Shown here: positions 1 through 13,375 of the stretch, one piece after another
Numbering within the stretch: position 1 is the first letter of the stretch
Layout: each line of letters opens with the position of its first letter
DNA from: Cladophialophora immunda
Lineage: Eukaryota > Ascomycota > Eurotiomycetes > Chaetothyriales > Herpotrichiellaceae
DNA: 64,000 bases
Reading direction: 5' to 3'
NCBI RefSeq assembly: GCF_000835495.1
Contig: NW_015622541.1
Span: 5,580,001-5,644,000, forward strand
The notes under the pieces: generated by a model
Seen by the model: the letters and a program-made list of their open reading frames with translations, nothing else
Database searches by the model: none
Told to the model about the DNA's origin: nothing
Made by a program: the position numbers and the translations under genes

Positions 1-3000
1 TCCCGCTCCCCTCTTGATCGATCTCTCTCCTCCTGGCAGTCCATCCTCCGGTGGCGTCACGATACAGACTGACCTAGAACAACAGAAGTTTAGTGCGTCC
101 CTGCTGAGAACAAAGGACAGGCCAAAGCGCCAAAGCCACCTCCTCGTTTTGTCACCTCGCGTGCGAATCTGCCACGCCTGCGAAGAACCTTTCCTCCCTT
201 CTTACACTGGCCCATTCTACAGGCTATCCCGGCACTACCTGAGCATAATCTTGAAGCTCACCGTCTGGAGCACGGATCTGATCGAGTCGCCCAGAGATCG
301 TGCTGTGAAGATTGCACTTGTTGCCACCTTTTCTCGTTTCGATCCGATGTCCCAATCGTCTTGAGACGATTAACCCCCGATCCAAACTCCACAAAATGGA
401 ATATTGATGGCCCCCTCCTTGGAATCGGCTTGCCTCACTATCTAGTGAGACAAGTCTACATGCCGCAGAACGTGCCTCAAATCCTCGGTTTTGAGTTTGT
501 GGAGGCGGACTATCCAATCCACTTGGCCAGGATAGATTGCCGGATGTGTGATCGAGCTGGCGCATCTGCGATGGTGTGCCGTGCTCTGTGATCGATCTAG
601 CCACAAATTCATTTGCCATCCCGCCTAGGCCAGAATGATAACACGACGTAACAGATTTCTCTGTGTGGACAAAACTCGTTGACACCAGACCGGGAGGTCT
701 GGGAGGTGCACATGGACGCAAGAGTTTCAACGCTTATTTCCTGTGCCAACCCGGGGGCTGAAAGACATGTCTACGAGCTATTAGGGGGGGCAGCCCCGTC
801 TATGGCTCGGGTAAGAGTCCCTGTCGACGCACTACTTCTGCGAGGCGAACAAGGCCAATCCCTGGAACCAACCTTTGCATTCCCAAAGGAGAACTCTGGA
901 CAGACAGAAGCAGAGACGACCCCTGGCAGGGATTTGATCTGGATTCAGATGCTCGCTAAATTTCTCAGTCACCCTCCGACATTTTCTACGGCTGAAATCT
1001 CCGGGATGTTGAGTCTTTGAATTTCTCTGGCGACGAAGCCATGCAGAGCAGACCACGCCATTTCCAACCCGAGTTGGCGACAATCTTAGATCGGTAAGTC
1101 CCATGGCGCAGACACCGTCCCCTGGTCGATTCTTGAATTTTTGCACGCCCTTGGACACCATACCTATGACCGGACCATGGAATACTCGCGAAATAGCAAT
1201 TGAATCTGATAGATTCAGCGATGGGGAACAGGCCGTTTTCCCGTCAACCCGTCATGCATGGTTCCGACCTATCCCTGCCCGAGTCAATTGTTCAGAACGT
1301 GCTTGACATATGCCGGGCAACGTGTGACAATACAACCTGGGATTGACCAGATCAAGACTGAGGCCAGCTGTGTCCAGAGCGAGTCTGCGAGGCTTCTCCT
1401 TGCACTGTGCCACAACATCAAACGACAACCTCGCACTGTCAGTGTGCACCAGGATCCCCAGCCTGGCATTTGACGCATTGTCTTCAGGATTTTCCACGGT
1501 CTAGCCACTGGGCCTACAACATTTTGATCGCACTTAATTTGGCAAGTCCATCTGTCAAGTTGTCAAAGATGATGGTTGTTTCCTCGCTGTCACTAGTGCG
1601 CCCTGGACTTCGCAGCAACTCGTTTCACAGGTTACCATTGCGCATTGCAGCTGGTTGGAGCATATCAGAACAACGGTTCTAGGTACGGGCGTCCTCACCA
1701 TCATCTACGCAACCCTTGCGTTGCGAAGATGCCGCTCGAGCCGTTTCACATGGAGCTTCCACGTTTCATAGACCTGACGACTGCGAGATCGATCACAATG
1801 CGAGATGAACGCTACCCGCAAGTGATCGAGTCTCGATATCATCATCGTCTCTGCTGAATTCGTAAACCTCGGGGAAGTTTCTGACGCTCCTGTGCCTGTT
1901 GCAGCACCGGAGATTGTGACTGGTAAGTCTTCTGTTGTACAGATGCGCCTGTATCACCATGTCCCTCGCCCCCACCAACCCCAAGCCTCTTTTCTTGACA
2001 CTTTCCTCTCATACTATATGGATGTTGGAACCGCAATCCTCTGGGGATGGTCGTCACCTACCCGAACACGCCGTGCCTGGCCTCGGATGCTGCTCTCCGA
2101 GCCGTCATGCGCTCTTTTTCAACATTTTCATGCCTCCTGCCAATCCGCAAGTGATGTTCCCGCTGTGCCCGGCAGCTACCTAAGAAGGAGGTTGTACAAA
2201 TGCGGTCTCATTGCCAGTCCAAAATTCTTGGTGGGTCCTTGAATGGCTTGCCAGCCTGGCAACCGGCAGATATGACAGATTTGACAGCGGCTTTGTATCA
2301 CCTTCCCACTCAAGAGCGCGATCTGATCCCGACCCCTCATTGATTTCCTGAGGGATTCTTCGAGTCTCACCAAGCGAGCAACTCTCACGAAGAGTACGCT
2401 CGAATTAACGCATAATTGACCGTTCTAGTCCTTGACTACCAGTTTGACAACTACTCTGCAACGAGCTGAAGCTGCGGAAACGCGAGCGAAGTCGACCAAG
2501 GAAGTTTTGCCTCGATTCTGTCTTGGTGAAGCGCTGTAAGCCGTTGCGCGGTGCAACTGCGAACTTCCACCAACAGAAACATCCTCGCAAGCGAAGCGTG
2601 ATGGGCATTTGGTAATTGGTCTTTCACTCATCGCACCGCTCGAGAAGAAAGTTGTGGCCGGTATCACTGCTCCGGACCTATGGGCGTTGGACGAGCCTGC
2701 ACGCACGGGTGCGGTCGTCTGAGGTGAGTATGGGTCGAAAGATAGAACGCTACTATACTAACACTTTACTGGAAGATGAAGTTGTCAAACGCCTGCAGAC
2801 CATGTGATATGGTCTTGTTGCCGGAGTTATTCCTGCTTTGTACGCCGCTGGCTTTCGAGATAGCCCCCGTGGGAACCCCCAGCACTATTTCCCGTCTCGC
2901 GAGCATGAGCAACCACTCAGACTAAACTTCGGCGGCTCGAGCACGAGGGTCGTACAGTGACACTGAGAACAAGTCGGGCGCATGGAACAAGAAGAATTAC

Positions 3001-3384
3001 GTAGGCCAGAAACGGTGCACACAAGCCATAGTCCTTTGCAATGATATGTAGACTGTCTGGGTTCCCCAGGTGAACAGCTAACGCGACCATTTGTAGTGGG
3101 ACTTCGACAGTGACATTCCCCAGTGCACAGGGCACTTCGCAGTGACTTTGGCCGCCAACACGTAGATATTGTTGTCTTCTTTTTCAGATGCTCCCTGGCC
3201 CGGCCCCAACCACCTTGGTGATACTAGAGGACCGCTGTTATCATGCACACGTCGAAATCCTGCCTTTGCCATATGCTCTCCCACCATCACCGCAAACTCA
3301 TGCAAGCTTCAGTCACAAGCATGACCCCATGTCTCGTGAAAATGAAGTGGTGGCCGTCTTCCTCTCGCTCCCCTTAGCACCATT
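1..3384. other. Gene-poor stretch left of eL34
   Basis: All reading frames are broken into short ORFs and none resembles a known family or links to another through plausible introns. A few short open stretches, for example plus strand about 2590-2730 and 1280-1470, read like protein but are closed quickly by stops. I see no tRNA, rRNA or transposon signature. It may be intergenic DNA holding decayed gene remnants. Confidence 0.5.
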
Positions 3385-3949
3385 CTATTTCTTCCCCGTC
3401 TTCTTCTCCTGCGTCTCCTTCAGCACCTTCTTCACGATCTTCTGCTCCTCGATCAAGAAAGCGCGGACGATGCGGTCCCGTACGCAGTTGGCGCATCTTG
3501 AGCCGCCATAGGCACGTTGTACGGTCTTCTTTGGTCTGCTGGTGGTGGCATACTCTCTGGGTCGTAGGGCGGGGACCTGTAGAACCAACATAGCTTGTCA
3601 GAAAGCAATCTCGAATTGAGTGTGTTGACATGAAAATTTTGTGCAGATGTTGTTTCTCTCTCCCCCTAGCCGTTGTCACTTACGCCTGGTAGTTTGATGC
3701 CGCAGTCACCGCATTTGGGGGCTGTGCCGCGCTTCTTGATGTGGAGAAGACGAAGTTTTCCGCCGGGGGTCTTGATGACTCGGACGTTGTTGGAGGAGGT
3801 GTTGTATCTGTAGATTTTGCGGGTTGTTGCTGTCAGCCATTGACTATTGTCCCTTTCCCACACGACTTCGCGATGGTCTTGAACCGTGGAAAGGTTGATG
3901 GGGATACATACGGATTTCGGCGACGGTACTGGAGTCTGACGCCTGCCAT
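3385..3949 (-). CDS. RPL34: 60S ribosomal protein eL34
   Basis: Component of the large cytosolic ribosomal subunit. Three exons are read on the minus strand: 3949-3912, 3807-3684 and 3576-3385, giving 117 residues, the usual length. The first exon encodes [13 protein letters not shown], and the intron uses donor GTATGT and acceptor CTACAG; joining restores the family signature RRRNPYNT. Exon 2 carries [10 protein letters not shown] and the zinc-ribbon-like CGDCG, and exon 3 carries [12 protein letters not shown] and [13 protein letters not shown]. Introns are 104 and 107 nt. The gene is divergent from PRP8, with start codons 473 bp apart. Family assignment is firm; exact splice sites are inferred from frame and consensus. 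Confidence 0.95.
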
Positions 3950-4422
3950 TGCGACGGTATTGAATGGGCAATGGAACGGGTTGAAGACGAGGAATTCGTT
4001 GCGTGTCTTTGAAACTGCGGTCGACTTACAAGATCCCCCTTCAGCGAAAATCCGTGTGCGAAGTTTCTCTGCCGATGATCTTCCGGCTTGGCGCCAAGGT
4101 TCCAACTAGAGCATAACTCCCCAAGTCCCAAGTCACGTGTGCGGGCAAAATCGACCTCGATAACTTCAAGTTTTCCTGCGGTTGTGAAGGCGCCCACCCG
4201 CTTTCAGGTCAACAAATCTTTCACTCAGTCCATCCGGCAAGACCTCCGGCTGGCGGATGGTAGGTTTGAGACTTCACGAGTGAGCAGGATTGCCCTCGAG
4301 GCCGAAGCAGACGTCAGATCACGTGTCGTAAATGGTAAGCGACTTTCAGAGACATTTCCGAGATTGAACGACGAGTTCATCTTCTCTATTCAAACAGTCA
4401 CCTTCAACCACCGAGCGATAGG
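3950..4422. promoter_or_regulatory. Bidirectional promoter region RPL34/PRP8
   Basis: The 473 bp between two divergent start codons must hold both promoters. TCACGTG occurs at 4133-4139 and 4319-4325, the core recognised by bHLH factors such as Cbf1. A likely PRP8 leader intron lies at 4335-4397 (donor GTAAGC, acceptor CAAACAG). Promoter function is inferred from position. Confidence 0.5.
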
Positions 4423-7400
4423 ATGGCTTCGATACCGCCCCCGCCTCCGCCAGGATGGGGTGCTGGAGCGCCGCCTCCGCCGCCTGGCATGGCTCCTCCG
4501 CCTCCAGGTTATCGTCCTCCCGTCGACCCGCGAGTCGCAAAGTTTGCACAGAAAAAGAAGGAGTGGCTCCGCACGCAGCGCAATCGGTATGGCGAAAAGA
4601 GGAAGGGCGGATTTGTGGAAACCCAAAAGGCCGATATGCCCCCGGAGCATCTGAGGAAGATTGTCAAGGACATTGGAGACGTCAGCCAAAAGAAGTTCAG
4701 CAGCGACAAACGGAGTTATCTGGGCGCGTTGAAGTACATGCCACACGCCGTGTTCAAGCTGTTGGAAAACATGCCCATGCCCTGGGAGAGTGCACGGGAA
4801 GTCAAGGTGTTGTACCACGTCAACGGGTGCCTGACACTCGTAAATGAAACCCCGCGAGTCATTGAACCAGTCTTTCACGCGCAGTGGGCAACCATGTGGG
4901 TTTCAATGAGACGAGAGAAGAGCGACAGAAGACATTTCAAGCGGATGCGCTTCCCTCCTTTCGACGACGAAGAACCACCGCTGTCTTGGTCGGAGAATAT
5001 CGAAGACGTCGAGCCTCTGGAACCTATTCAGATGGAACTGGATGAGAATGAGGACGGCCCCGTGTACGAATGGTTCTATGATCACCGGCCTCTTCTCGAC
5101 ACGCCACACGTCAATGGTCCAAGTTACAAAACGTGGAACTTGACGCTGCCGCAAATGGCTACCCTGTACCGACTTTCCCACCAGCTGTTGAGTGACGTGG
5201 TGGATAAGAACTACTTCCACATGTTCGATCGTGAGAGTTTCTTCACCGCCAAAGCTCTCAACGTTGCCATCCCAGGCGGACCCAGATTCGAGCCTCTATA
5301 CAAAGATATCGACCCCAATGACGAAGACTTCGGCGAGTTCAATGCGATCGATCGAATTATCTTCCGAGCGCCGATCCGGACGGAATACAGAGTCGCCTTT
5401 CCTTATTTGTACAACTCGTTGCCAAGAAGCGTCAAACTCTCGTGGTATTCTCACCCTCAGGTTGTCTACGTAAGATCGGAGGACCCCAACTTACCGGCCT
5501 TCTATTTTGATCCTGTCATCAACCCCATCTCTTCGAGGTCGGTGGCCCCAAAGAATATCACTATAAGCCATGAGGATGAAATCTTCGGCGAAGGCAATAA
5601 CGAAGATGACGAATTCGAGCTTCCAGGCAATGTTGAACCGTTTCTCGCGGACGAGGAACTTTACACCAGCGAGACTGCTTCTGCCATCGCATTGTGGTGG
5701 GCGCCCTTCCCGTTTGATCGGAGATCCGGAAAAATGGTTCGCGCCCAGGATGTCCCTCTGGTCAAGCAGTGGTATCTGGAACACTGCCCGCCCGGCCAGC
5801 CAGTTAAAGTCCGGGTTTCTTACCAGAAACTATTGAAGACATATGTGCTGAACGAGCTGCATAGGAAGAAGCCTAAGGCACAAAACAAACAAGATCTTCT
5901 CAAGACGCTAAAATCCACCAAGTTCTTCCAGCAAACGACCATTGACTGGGTAGAGGCGGGTTTACAAGTTTGCCGACAGGGATTCAATATGCTCAACCTT
6001 CTCATCCATCGGAAGAACTTGACATATCTGCATCTGGACTACAACTTCAACCTTAAACCTGTCAAGACCCTGACGACGAAAGAACGCAAGAAATCGAGAT
6101 TCGGCAATGCTTTCCACCTGATGCGAGAGATTCTGAGACTCACCAAACTCATTGTCGACGCTCAGGTACAATACAGACTTGGCAATATCGATGCATTCCA
6201 ATTGGCTGATGGCATTCTCTATGCTTTCAACCACGTCGGGCAGTTGACGGGAATGTACCGATACAAGTACAAGCTCATGCATCAGATCAGATCTTGTAAA
6301 GACCTGAAGCACTTGATCTATTATCGCTTCAACTCTGGTCCAGTCGGAAAAGGTCCCGGCTGCGGTTTCTGGGCCCCCGCGTGGAGAGTGTGGCTCTTCT
6401 TTATGAGAGGCATTATTCCTCTCCTTGAGAGATGGCTCGGGAATTTACTGTCCCGACAATTTGAAGGCCGCCACAGCAAAGGCGTTGCAAAGACAGTCAC
6501 AAAGCAACGCGTGGAATCTCATTTTGACCTTGAACTTCGTGCGTCGGTCATGGCAGACTTGATGGATATGATGCCCGAAGGTATTAGGCAGAACAAAGTC
6601 AACACCGTACTTCAGCATCTTTCCGAAGCGTGGCGATGCTGGAAAAGCAACATTCCTTGGAAAGTCCCAGGCCTACCAGCACCCATCGAGAACATCATCT
6701 TGCGATATGTCAAAAGCAAGGCTGACTGGTGGATTTCTGTGGCTCACTACAATCGAGAACGTATCAGGAGAGGCGCAACCGTCGACAAGACCGTGGCTAA
6801 GAAGAACCTGGGTCGATTGACGCGATTGTGGCTAAAAGCCGAACAGGAGAGACAGCATAATTACATGAAAGACGGCCCATATGTTTCCTCGGAGGAAGCT
6901 GTCGCTATCTATACGACGACCGTCCATTGGCTTGAATCGCGGAAGTTCTCACCTATTCCCTTTCCCTCTGTGTCTTACAAGCATGACACGAAGATTCTCA
7001 TTCTGGCCCTGGAAAGACTGAGGGAGGCCTATTCTGTAAAGGGCAGGTTGAATCAGAGTCAGAGAGAAGAGCTTGCCCTGATCGAACAGGCATACGATTC
7101 GCCGGGGACCACCCTCGCCAGAATCAAACGTTTCCTGTTGACTCAGCGAGCATTCAAGGAAGTCGGAATCGACATGAACGACAATTACAGCTCAATCAAC
7201 CCCGTGTATGATGTTGAGCCAATCGAGAAGATCACAGACGCATATCTTGACCAATATCTCTGGTACCAGGCTGACACTCGACATCTCTTCCCATCGTGGG
7301 TCAAGCCTTCAGACTCAGAGGTCCCACCGCTTTTGGTCTACAAGTGGGCCCAGGGTATTAACAACCTGACAAATGTTTGGGAGACTGCAGATGGAGAATG

Positions 7401-10400
7401 TAACGTCATGATCGAGACGCAGCTTTCCAAAGTCTACGAGAAGATTGATTTGACTTTGCTCAACCGGCTGCTTCGACTCATCATGGATCACAACCTGGCT
7501 GACTACATCACCTCGAAAAACAATGTCCAGCTAAATTACAAAGATATGAACCACACGAATAGCTACGGCATGATTAGAGGGCTCCAGTTCTCTGGATTCG
7601 TCTTCCAGTACTACGGCCTGGTCATCGACCTCCTTCTCCTCGGCCTTCAACGAGCGAGCGAGCTCGCCGGGCCGCCTCAGAGCCCTAACGACTTCTTGCA
7701 ATTCCGAGACAGAGAGACAGAGACCAGACATCCTATTCGATTGTACACACGATATATCGACAAAATCTGGGTTTTCTTTAGGTTCACCGCAGAGGAGTCG
7801 AAGGATTTGATCCAGCGCTTCTTGACTGAACAGCCAGATCCGAACTTTGAAAACGTGATTGGGTATAGGAACAAGAAGTGCTGGCCTCGAGATTCTCGAA
7901 TGAGGCTGATGAGACACGACGTCAATCTTGGCCGGGCCGTATTCTGGGATTTGAAGAACAGATTACCTCGTTCAATTACCACGATCGAGTGGGACGACAC
8001 CTTCGCGAGTGTTTATTCGCGTGACAATCCCAATTTGTTATTCTCAATGTGCGGCTTCGAAGTCAGGATCTTACCAAAGATCCGAAACCAGAACGACGAA
8101 TTCCCGATCAAAGACAGCGTTTGGGCCCTGGCCAACAATGAGACCAAGGAGAGGACCGCCTATGCATTCCTGCAGGTCACTGAAGAAGACATTCAGAAGT
8201 TCAACAACCGTATAAGGCAAATCTTGATGTCCTCAGGCTCTACGACGTTTACTAAGATCGCAAACAAGTGGAACACGACCTTGATTGCGCTGTTCACTTA
8301 CTACCGGGAAGCGGCCGTGTCTACAGTCAACTTGCTGGACACCATTGTCAAGTGCGAGACCAAGATTCAAACCCGTGTAAAGATTGGTTTGAACTCCAAG
8401 ATGCCTTCCCGTTTTCCTCCAGCTGTTTTCTACACGCCCAAGGAGTTGGGTGGCCTAGGCATGATTTCAGGGTCTCACATTCTGATCCCGACTAGTGACA
8501 AGCGCTGGTCGAAGCAAACCGATACCGGTGTCACGCACTATCGAGCAGGCATGTCTCACGATGAGGAAACGCTGATCCCCAATATTTTCCGATACATCAT
8601 CCCTTGGGAAGCTGAATTCATCGATTCCCAGCGAGTCTGGACCGAATATTCCCAGAAGAGAATGGAAGCCAATCAGCAGAATCGGAGACTGACTCTCGAA
8701 GATTTGGAGGACAGCTGGGATAGAGGTCTGCCGCGTATCAATACACTGTTCCAGAAAGACCGGAGCACTCTGAGCTTCGACAAAGGCTTCAGAGCTCGCA
8801 CGGAATTCAAGCAATATCAATTGATGAAAAGCAACCCTTTCTGGTGGACGAGTCAGAGACACGATGGCAAACTCTGGAATCTGAACGCCTACCGAACCGA
8901 CGTCATCCAAGCCTTGGGCGGTGTCGAGACAATTTTGGAGCATACCTTGTTCAAAGCAACAGCTTTCCCGTCCTGGGAGGGCCTCTTCTGGGAGAGAGCA
9001 TGTCTCGCTAATGGTACTATGCTGCTGCGCTACGATGGCTCTCAGGTTGCTGTGGAAGACGTCGTGGAAGGAGATCTCCTTCTTGGGCCTGACGGTGGCC
9101 CTCGTCGCGCATTTAACATTGTCAAAGGAACAGATCGTCTGTACCGGATCAAGATCGGATCTGATGTAGAGGATCTCGTCGTGACACCGAACCATATCTT
9201 GGTCCTATACCATGAGAAGAACAGAGGAAGCCAACACAGCGACTCCCACCTGCCTCTTCATCACCAACGGGTTGAGGGTGACTTTGAGGGCTTGCGCCAG
9301 TCCAGCTCTGAGCTCGCAGATGCAGATCGGCCTGAGAGTCTCGTCAAGATCGCTCCACGCTATGAAACTGTCGAAGTTACGGCTGCCGAATTTGCGGCTT
9401 TGAAGCCGACACAGAGGGCTCAATATAGACTTTTCCGGTCACCTGGATTTGCGCTGCCGAAGCACACCGTGGCGGTCGACCCAGAAGCCCACAGCTTTAT
9501 CGTTGAGGATATTTCCCTTGGGTCAGAGCCCACAAAATGGGCTGGGTTCCGAGTTGACAAAGACCAACTTTATCTTCGCCACGATTACCTCGTGCTTCAC
9601 AACAGCGGCTTTGAGGAGTCCATGAAATTCAAGAAACTCACGAACGCCCAGCGTTCGGGTTTGAACCAAATCCCCAACCGTCGCTTCACCCTGTGGTGGT
9701 CGCCCACTGTAAGTTTCCCTACTCCTGAAAGGCCGCTCCTGCTCGGGGATGCCTTTTATCCTTGACCACAAGCTAACTGTTCCAAAGATAAACAGAGCAA
9801 ATGTCTACGTTGGTTTCCAGGTGCAGCTCGATTTGACCGGCATTTTCCTTCATGGCAAAATCCCTACCCTGAAGATTAGTTTGATGTATGTCTATTTCCC
9901 ACCCTCGCTCTCAGCACATGCTAATAGATATGCTTAGCCAAATCTTCCGAGCCCATTTGTGGCAGAAAATCCACGAATCTGTTGTCATGGATTTGTGTCA
10001 AGTTTTCGATCAGGAGCTGGAACAATTGGGCATTGAGACTGTGCAGAAAGAGACGATTCACCCTCGAAAATCGTACAAAATGAACAGCTCTTGCGCCGAT
10101 ATCCTCCTGTTGGCGAGTCACAAGTGGAACGTGACTCGACCTTCGCTCCTCTTCGACACGAAAGATCAGATCGAAGCCACTACAACCAACAAATTTTGGG
10201 TCGATGTCCAATTACGGTACGGTGATTACGATTCTCATGACATTGAACGCTACGTCCGGGCCAAATACCTCGACTACACGACTGACAGCATGAGCATCTA
10301 CCCTTCGGCGACTGGTCTGATGGTTGGTATTGACCTCGCGTACAATCTCTATTCTGCGTACGGACAATACTTCCCTGGCCTGAAGGCATTGGTCCAACAG

Positions 10401-12230
10401 GCGATGGCCAAGATAATGAAGGCGAATCCGGCGCTCTACGTGCTCCGCGAACGTATCCGGAAAGGCCTCCAACTGTACGCGTCCGAAAGCACTCAAGAGT
10501 TCTTGAATTCTCAGAACTATTCGGAACTATTCAGCAACCAGACCCAACTGTTCATTGATGACACGAATGTTTACCGGGTAACGATCCACAAGACATTTGA
10601 GGGCAATCTGACGACCAAGCCCATTAACGGCGCCGTTTTTGTGTTCAACCCGAAGACCGGCCAGTTATTCTTGAAGATCATCCACACCAGTGTGTGGGCT
10701 GGCCAAAAGCGTCTTGGACAGTTGGCCAAATGGAAGACAGCCGAAGAAGTGGCCGCGTTGATCCGATCTCTGCCTGTCGAAGAACAGCCCAAACAGCTCA
10801 TTGTTACCCGGAAGGGCCTCCTTGATCCGCTCGAAGTCCACCTTCTAGACTTCCCGAATGTCTCGATTCGAGCGTCGGAGCTGCAGCTGCCGTTCCAGGC
10901 TGCAATGAAGGTGGAAAAGCTGGCCGACATGATCCTGCAAGCTAAGGAGCCACAGATGGTTCTGTTCAATCTGTATGACGACTGGTTGAAGTCGATATCG
11001 TCGTACACGGCGTTCTCAAGACTGATACTCATTCTCCGTGCTTTGCATGTGAACACGGACAAGACGAAGCTGCTTCTCCGCCCTGACAAAACCGTCATTA
11101 CTCAGGCACATCACATCTGGCCCACTCTTTCGGATGAAGACTGGATCAAGGTCGAAGTGCAGCTAAGAGATCTTATCCTGAACGATTACGGCAAGAAGAA
11201 CAATGTCAACGTCCAGTCGCTCACCAGCAGTGAAGTACGAGACATTATTCTGGGGATGGAAATATCGGCGCCCTCAATGCAACGCCAGCAGGCGGCGGAG
11301 ATTGAGAAGCAGCAACAAGAGCAGCAACAATTGACTGCGGTGACTACCAAGACCCAAAATGTCCGGGGCGAGGAGATCATTGTGACGACGACATCGCAAT
11401 ACGAGCAACAGTCGTTCGCATCCAAGACTGAATGGCGGACACGAGCGATTGCGACTTCGAACCTGAGGACGCGCGCGAACAACATCTACATCTCGAGCGA
11501 CGACATTCACGAATCGGACGAGTCGTACACGTATGTGCTCCCCAAGAACATACTCAAGAAATTCATCGCGATTGCGGATTTGCGGGTCCAGGTGGCCGGA
11601 TATCTGTACGGCTCGTCGCCACCAGACAATGATCAAGTCAAGGAAATCCGCACCATTGTGATGGTTCCGCAGGTTGGGTCCACGCGGGAGGTGCAATTGC
11701 CGCACCAGCTTCCGCAACACGAGTATCTCAAGTCCATGGAGCCGCTTGGGATCATCCACACCGTGAGTGGCAACGAGACACCGTACATGACCGCAGCGGA
11801 CGTGACGATGCACTCACGCCTGATGGCCCAACATCCCAGTTGGGACAAGAAGACCATTACATTGACCGTGTCGTTCACCCCAGGGTCGGTGTCCCTCAGC
11901 TCCTGGACACTTACTCCACAGGGATACACATGGGGCGCCTCGAACAAGGACACGCAGTCGGACAATCCCGCGGGCTTTTCGACCTCGTTTGGAGTCAAAA
12001 CCCAACTACTCCTGTCTGACAAGATCCGGGGCTATTTCCTGGTGCCCGAGACTGATGTGTGGAATTACAGTTTCATGGGGGCGCAGTTTTCGACGGTGGA
12101 GAAGAGGCCCGTGTACGTCAAGATTGATACGCCGCGACGGTTCTACGACGATTTGCACCGGCCCGTGCATTTCAGTAGTTTTAACGAGTTGGAAGACATA
12201 TGGGCTGATCGGGAGGATGCGTTTGCTTGA
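4423..12230 (+). CDS. PRP8: Pre-mRNA splicing factor Prp8 (with intein)
   Basis: Central scaffold of the spliceosome; as a U5 snRNP protein it cradles the U2/U5/U6 catalytic RNA. Exons are 4423-9708, 9788-9885 and 9938-12230, giving 2558 residues, or 2357 after removal of the 201-residue intein, in line with the family (about 2330-2410). The N-terminus is proline-rich (about residues 5-35), as in fungal homologues. The reverse-transcriptase-like core is intact, the RNase H-like domain lies about 1870-2140 ([11 protein letters not shown]) and the Jab1/MPN domain about 2320-2558 ([11 protein letters not shown]). Both introns (79 and 52 nt) lie 3' of the intein; the second has a CTAAT branch site. 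Joining gives [15 protein letters not shown] and [14 protein letters not shown], exactly the conserved sequence. A Gln-rich linker precedes the Jab1 domain. The start was chosen because the proline-rich N-terminus begins there. Confidence 0.97.
9001..9603 (+). mobile_element. Prp8 mini-intein, no homing endonuclease
   Basis: In-frame protein-splicing element of 201 residues (Prp8 residues 1527-1727). It begins with Cys ([13 protein letters not shown], block A), has the block B TPNH motif, a block F-like stretch ([15 protein letters not shown]) and ends LVLHN followed by Ser of the host. These are the residues needed for standard splicing: Cys1, the TxxH histidine, the penultimate His with terminal Asn, and a Ser +1 nucleophile. 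The flanks FWERA and [11 protein letters not shown] join to the uninterrupted Prp8 sequence. Only about 85-90 residues separate blocks B and F, and no LAGLIDADG endonuclease is visible, so it can probably splice but not home by itself. The linker includes a VTAAEFAAL stretch that recalls linkers in other fungal Prp8 inteins. Confidence 0.95.
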
Positions 12231-13375
12231 GCGCTGGGCGTGGTCGTGGATGTCCATGTGCTTTTCAGGAGGTATGCATGGGCGGGTGAAATTTAAACAA
12301 CAAGGTAAAAAGGGCCAAACAGGAAGGTGGTTCCTTGATAGTGGCATTCTTGTAAGATATGGAGGTGCACGCACGCCGCAAAAAGGCATGGAGATGGCAA
12401 TGAGTGTCTCCTGACTGGCACGGGAAGTGTTGTCTACGCAACGCGAGCAAAGAGGATACCCGAGGCTTGCCCCAATGGTGTGCAGAGTTACTTGTCTAGG
12501 AGGTCATCAGCCAGCCTCGGATTGGATGTCTTGATGGCTGGAATGGAATGGAATTGATATTGAATGATTGTGATGCCCGCGTCTTCCATCTACCCGTCCA
12601 TTCCCTTCCATCTCTCCTCCCTCCATCCCCGGCGTGTCCGACTTGAAGCATCGACGGGTGTACGAAATACATAGATATCACATCCCTGCGCAGCTCCCTC
12701 CGTCTCCATCTCTCACAGCGGCCAAATGCCGACTCTGCATCGACATGCATGCATCCCCCGGCGGACCTGGTCTCTGTTTCCGATCCAGGACCCCAACAAA
12801 TAAACAACCATGCCGGGGTCCATGGCGTGCGCCCGATCAGCAGATTTGCCTCCCACAAGTTCCCCTGTTGTCCATTTGTTCTTCTTGTTGTCTGATCCCG
12901 CGAACGAGGTAAACGAGGGTCTCCATGTCGAGCGCAGGACAGAATTGCTAAATGTCTTTGCACAGGATTTGGCGAGACCGACACGCGAAGAAGACTCTCT
13001 GAGGGTGGTGGTGCGTATTCTCACCCATCCACCAACCAGAGACAGCGTGGCGCGCAATATCGCTGTATAGACAATGTCGGAAGAGAAGATCCGCGGCTCA
13101 GGAGGGCGCCGGACGCCGGTTCAGTCGCTATACAACAAGAAGCAGCGGTAGGAGGAGTAGCGATAGTAGTAGCAGCTAGCAGTGAGTGGTCGGTCGAGTC
13201 AGGCAGTCCACATCCTCCTCCCCACCAGCGTCTCTTTTCTCTGTCTCTTCCCCTCTATTGTCACCACCCCTTCAAAAGTACATACTTGTTTTTTCGTCCC
13301 CAACCCCCCCATCTTCGAATTGATCCCCCATGCTAATCGACGGATCACCAGGCAAAAGGGGAGGGAGGGAGAGAA
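12231..13375. other. Intergenic, PRP8 3' end and TF-like gene leader
   Basis: No convincing coding sequence. It should hold the PRP8 terminator and the promoter and leader of the next gene. The last 250 bp before 13376 are C/T-rich in parts, as is common for fungal leaders. Confidence 0.5.

Noticed and set aside
8467..9195. 242-codon minus-strand ORF opposite PRP8
   Set aside because: Antisense to the strongly conserved Prp8 sequence and intein start; no domain.
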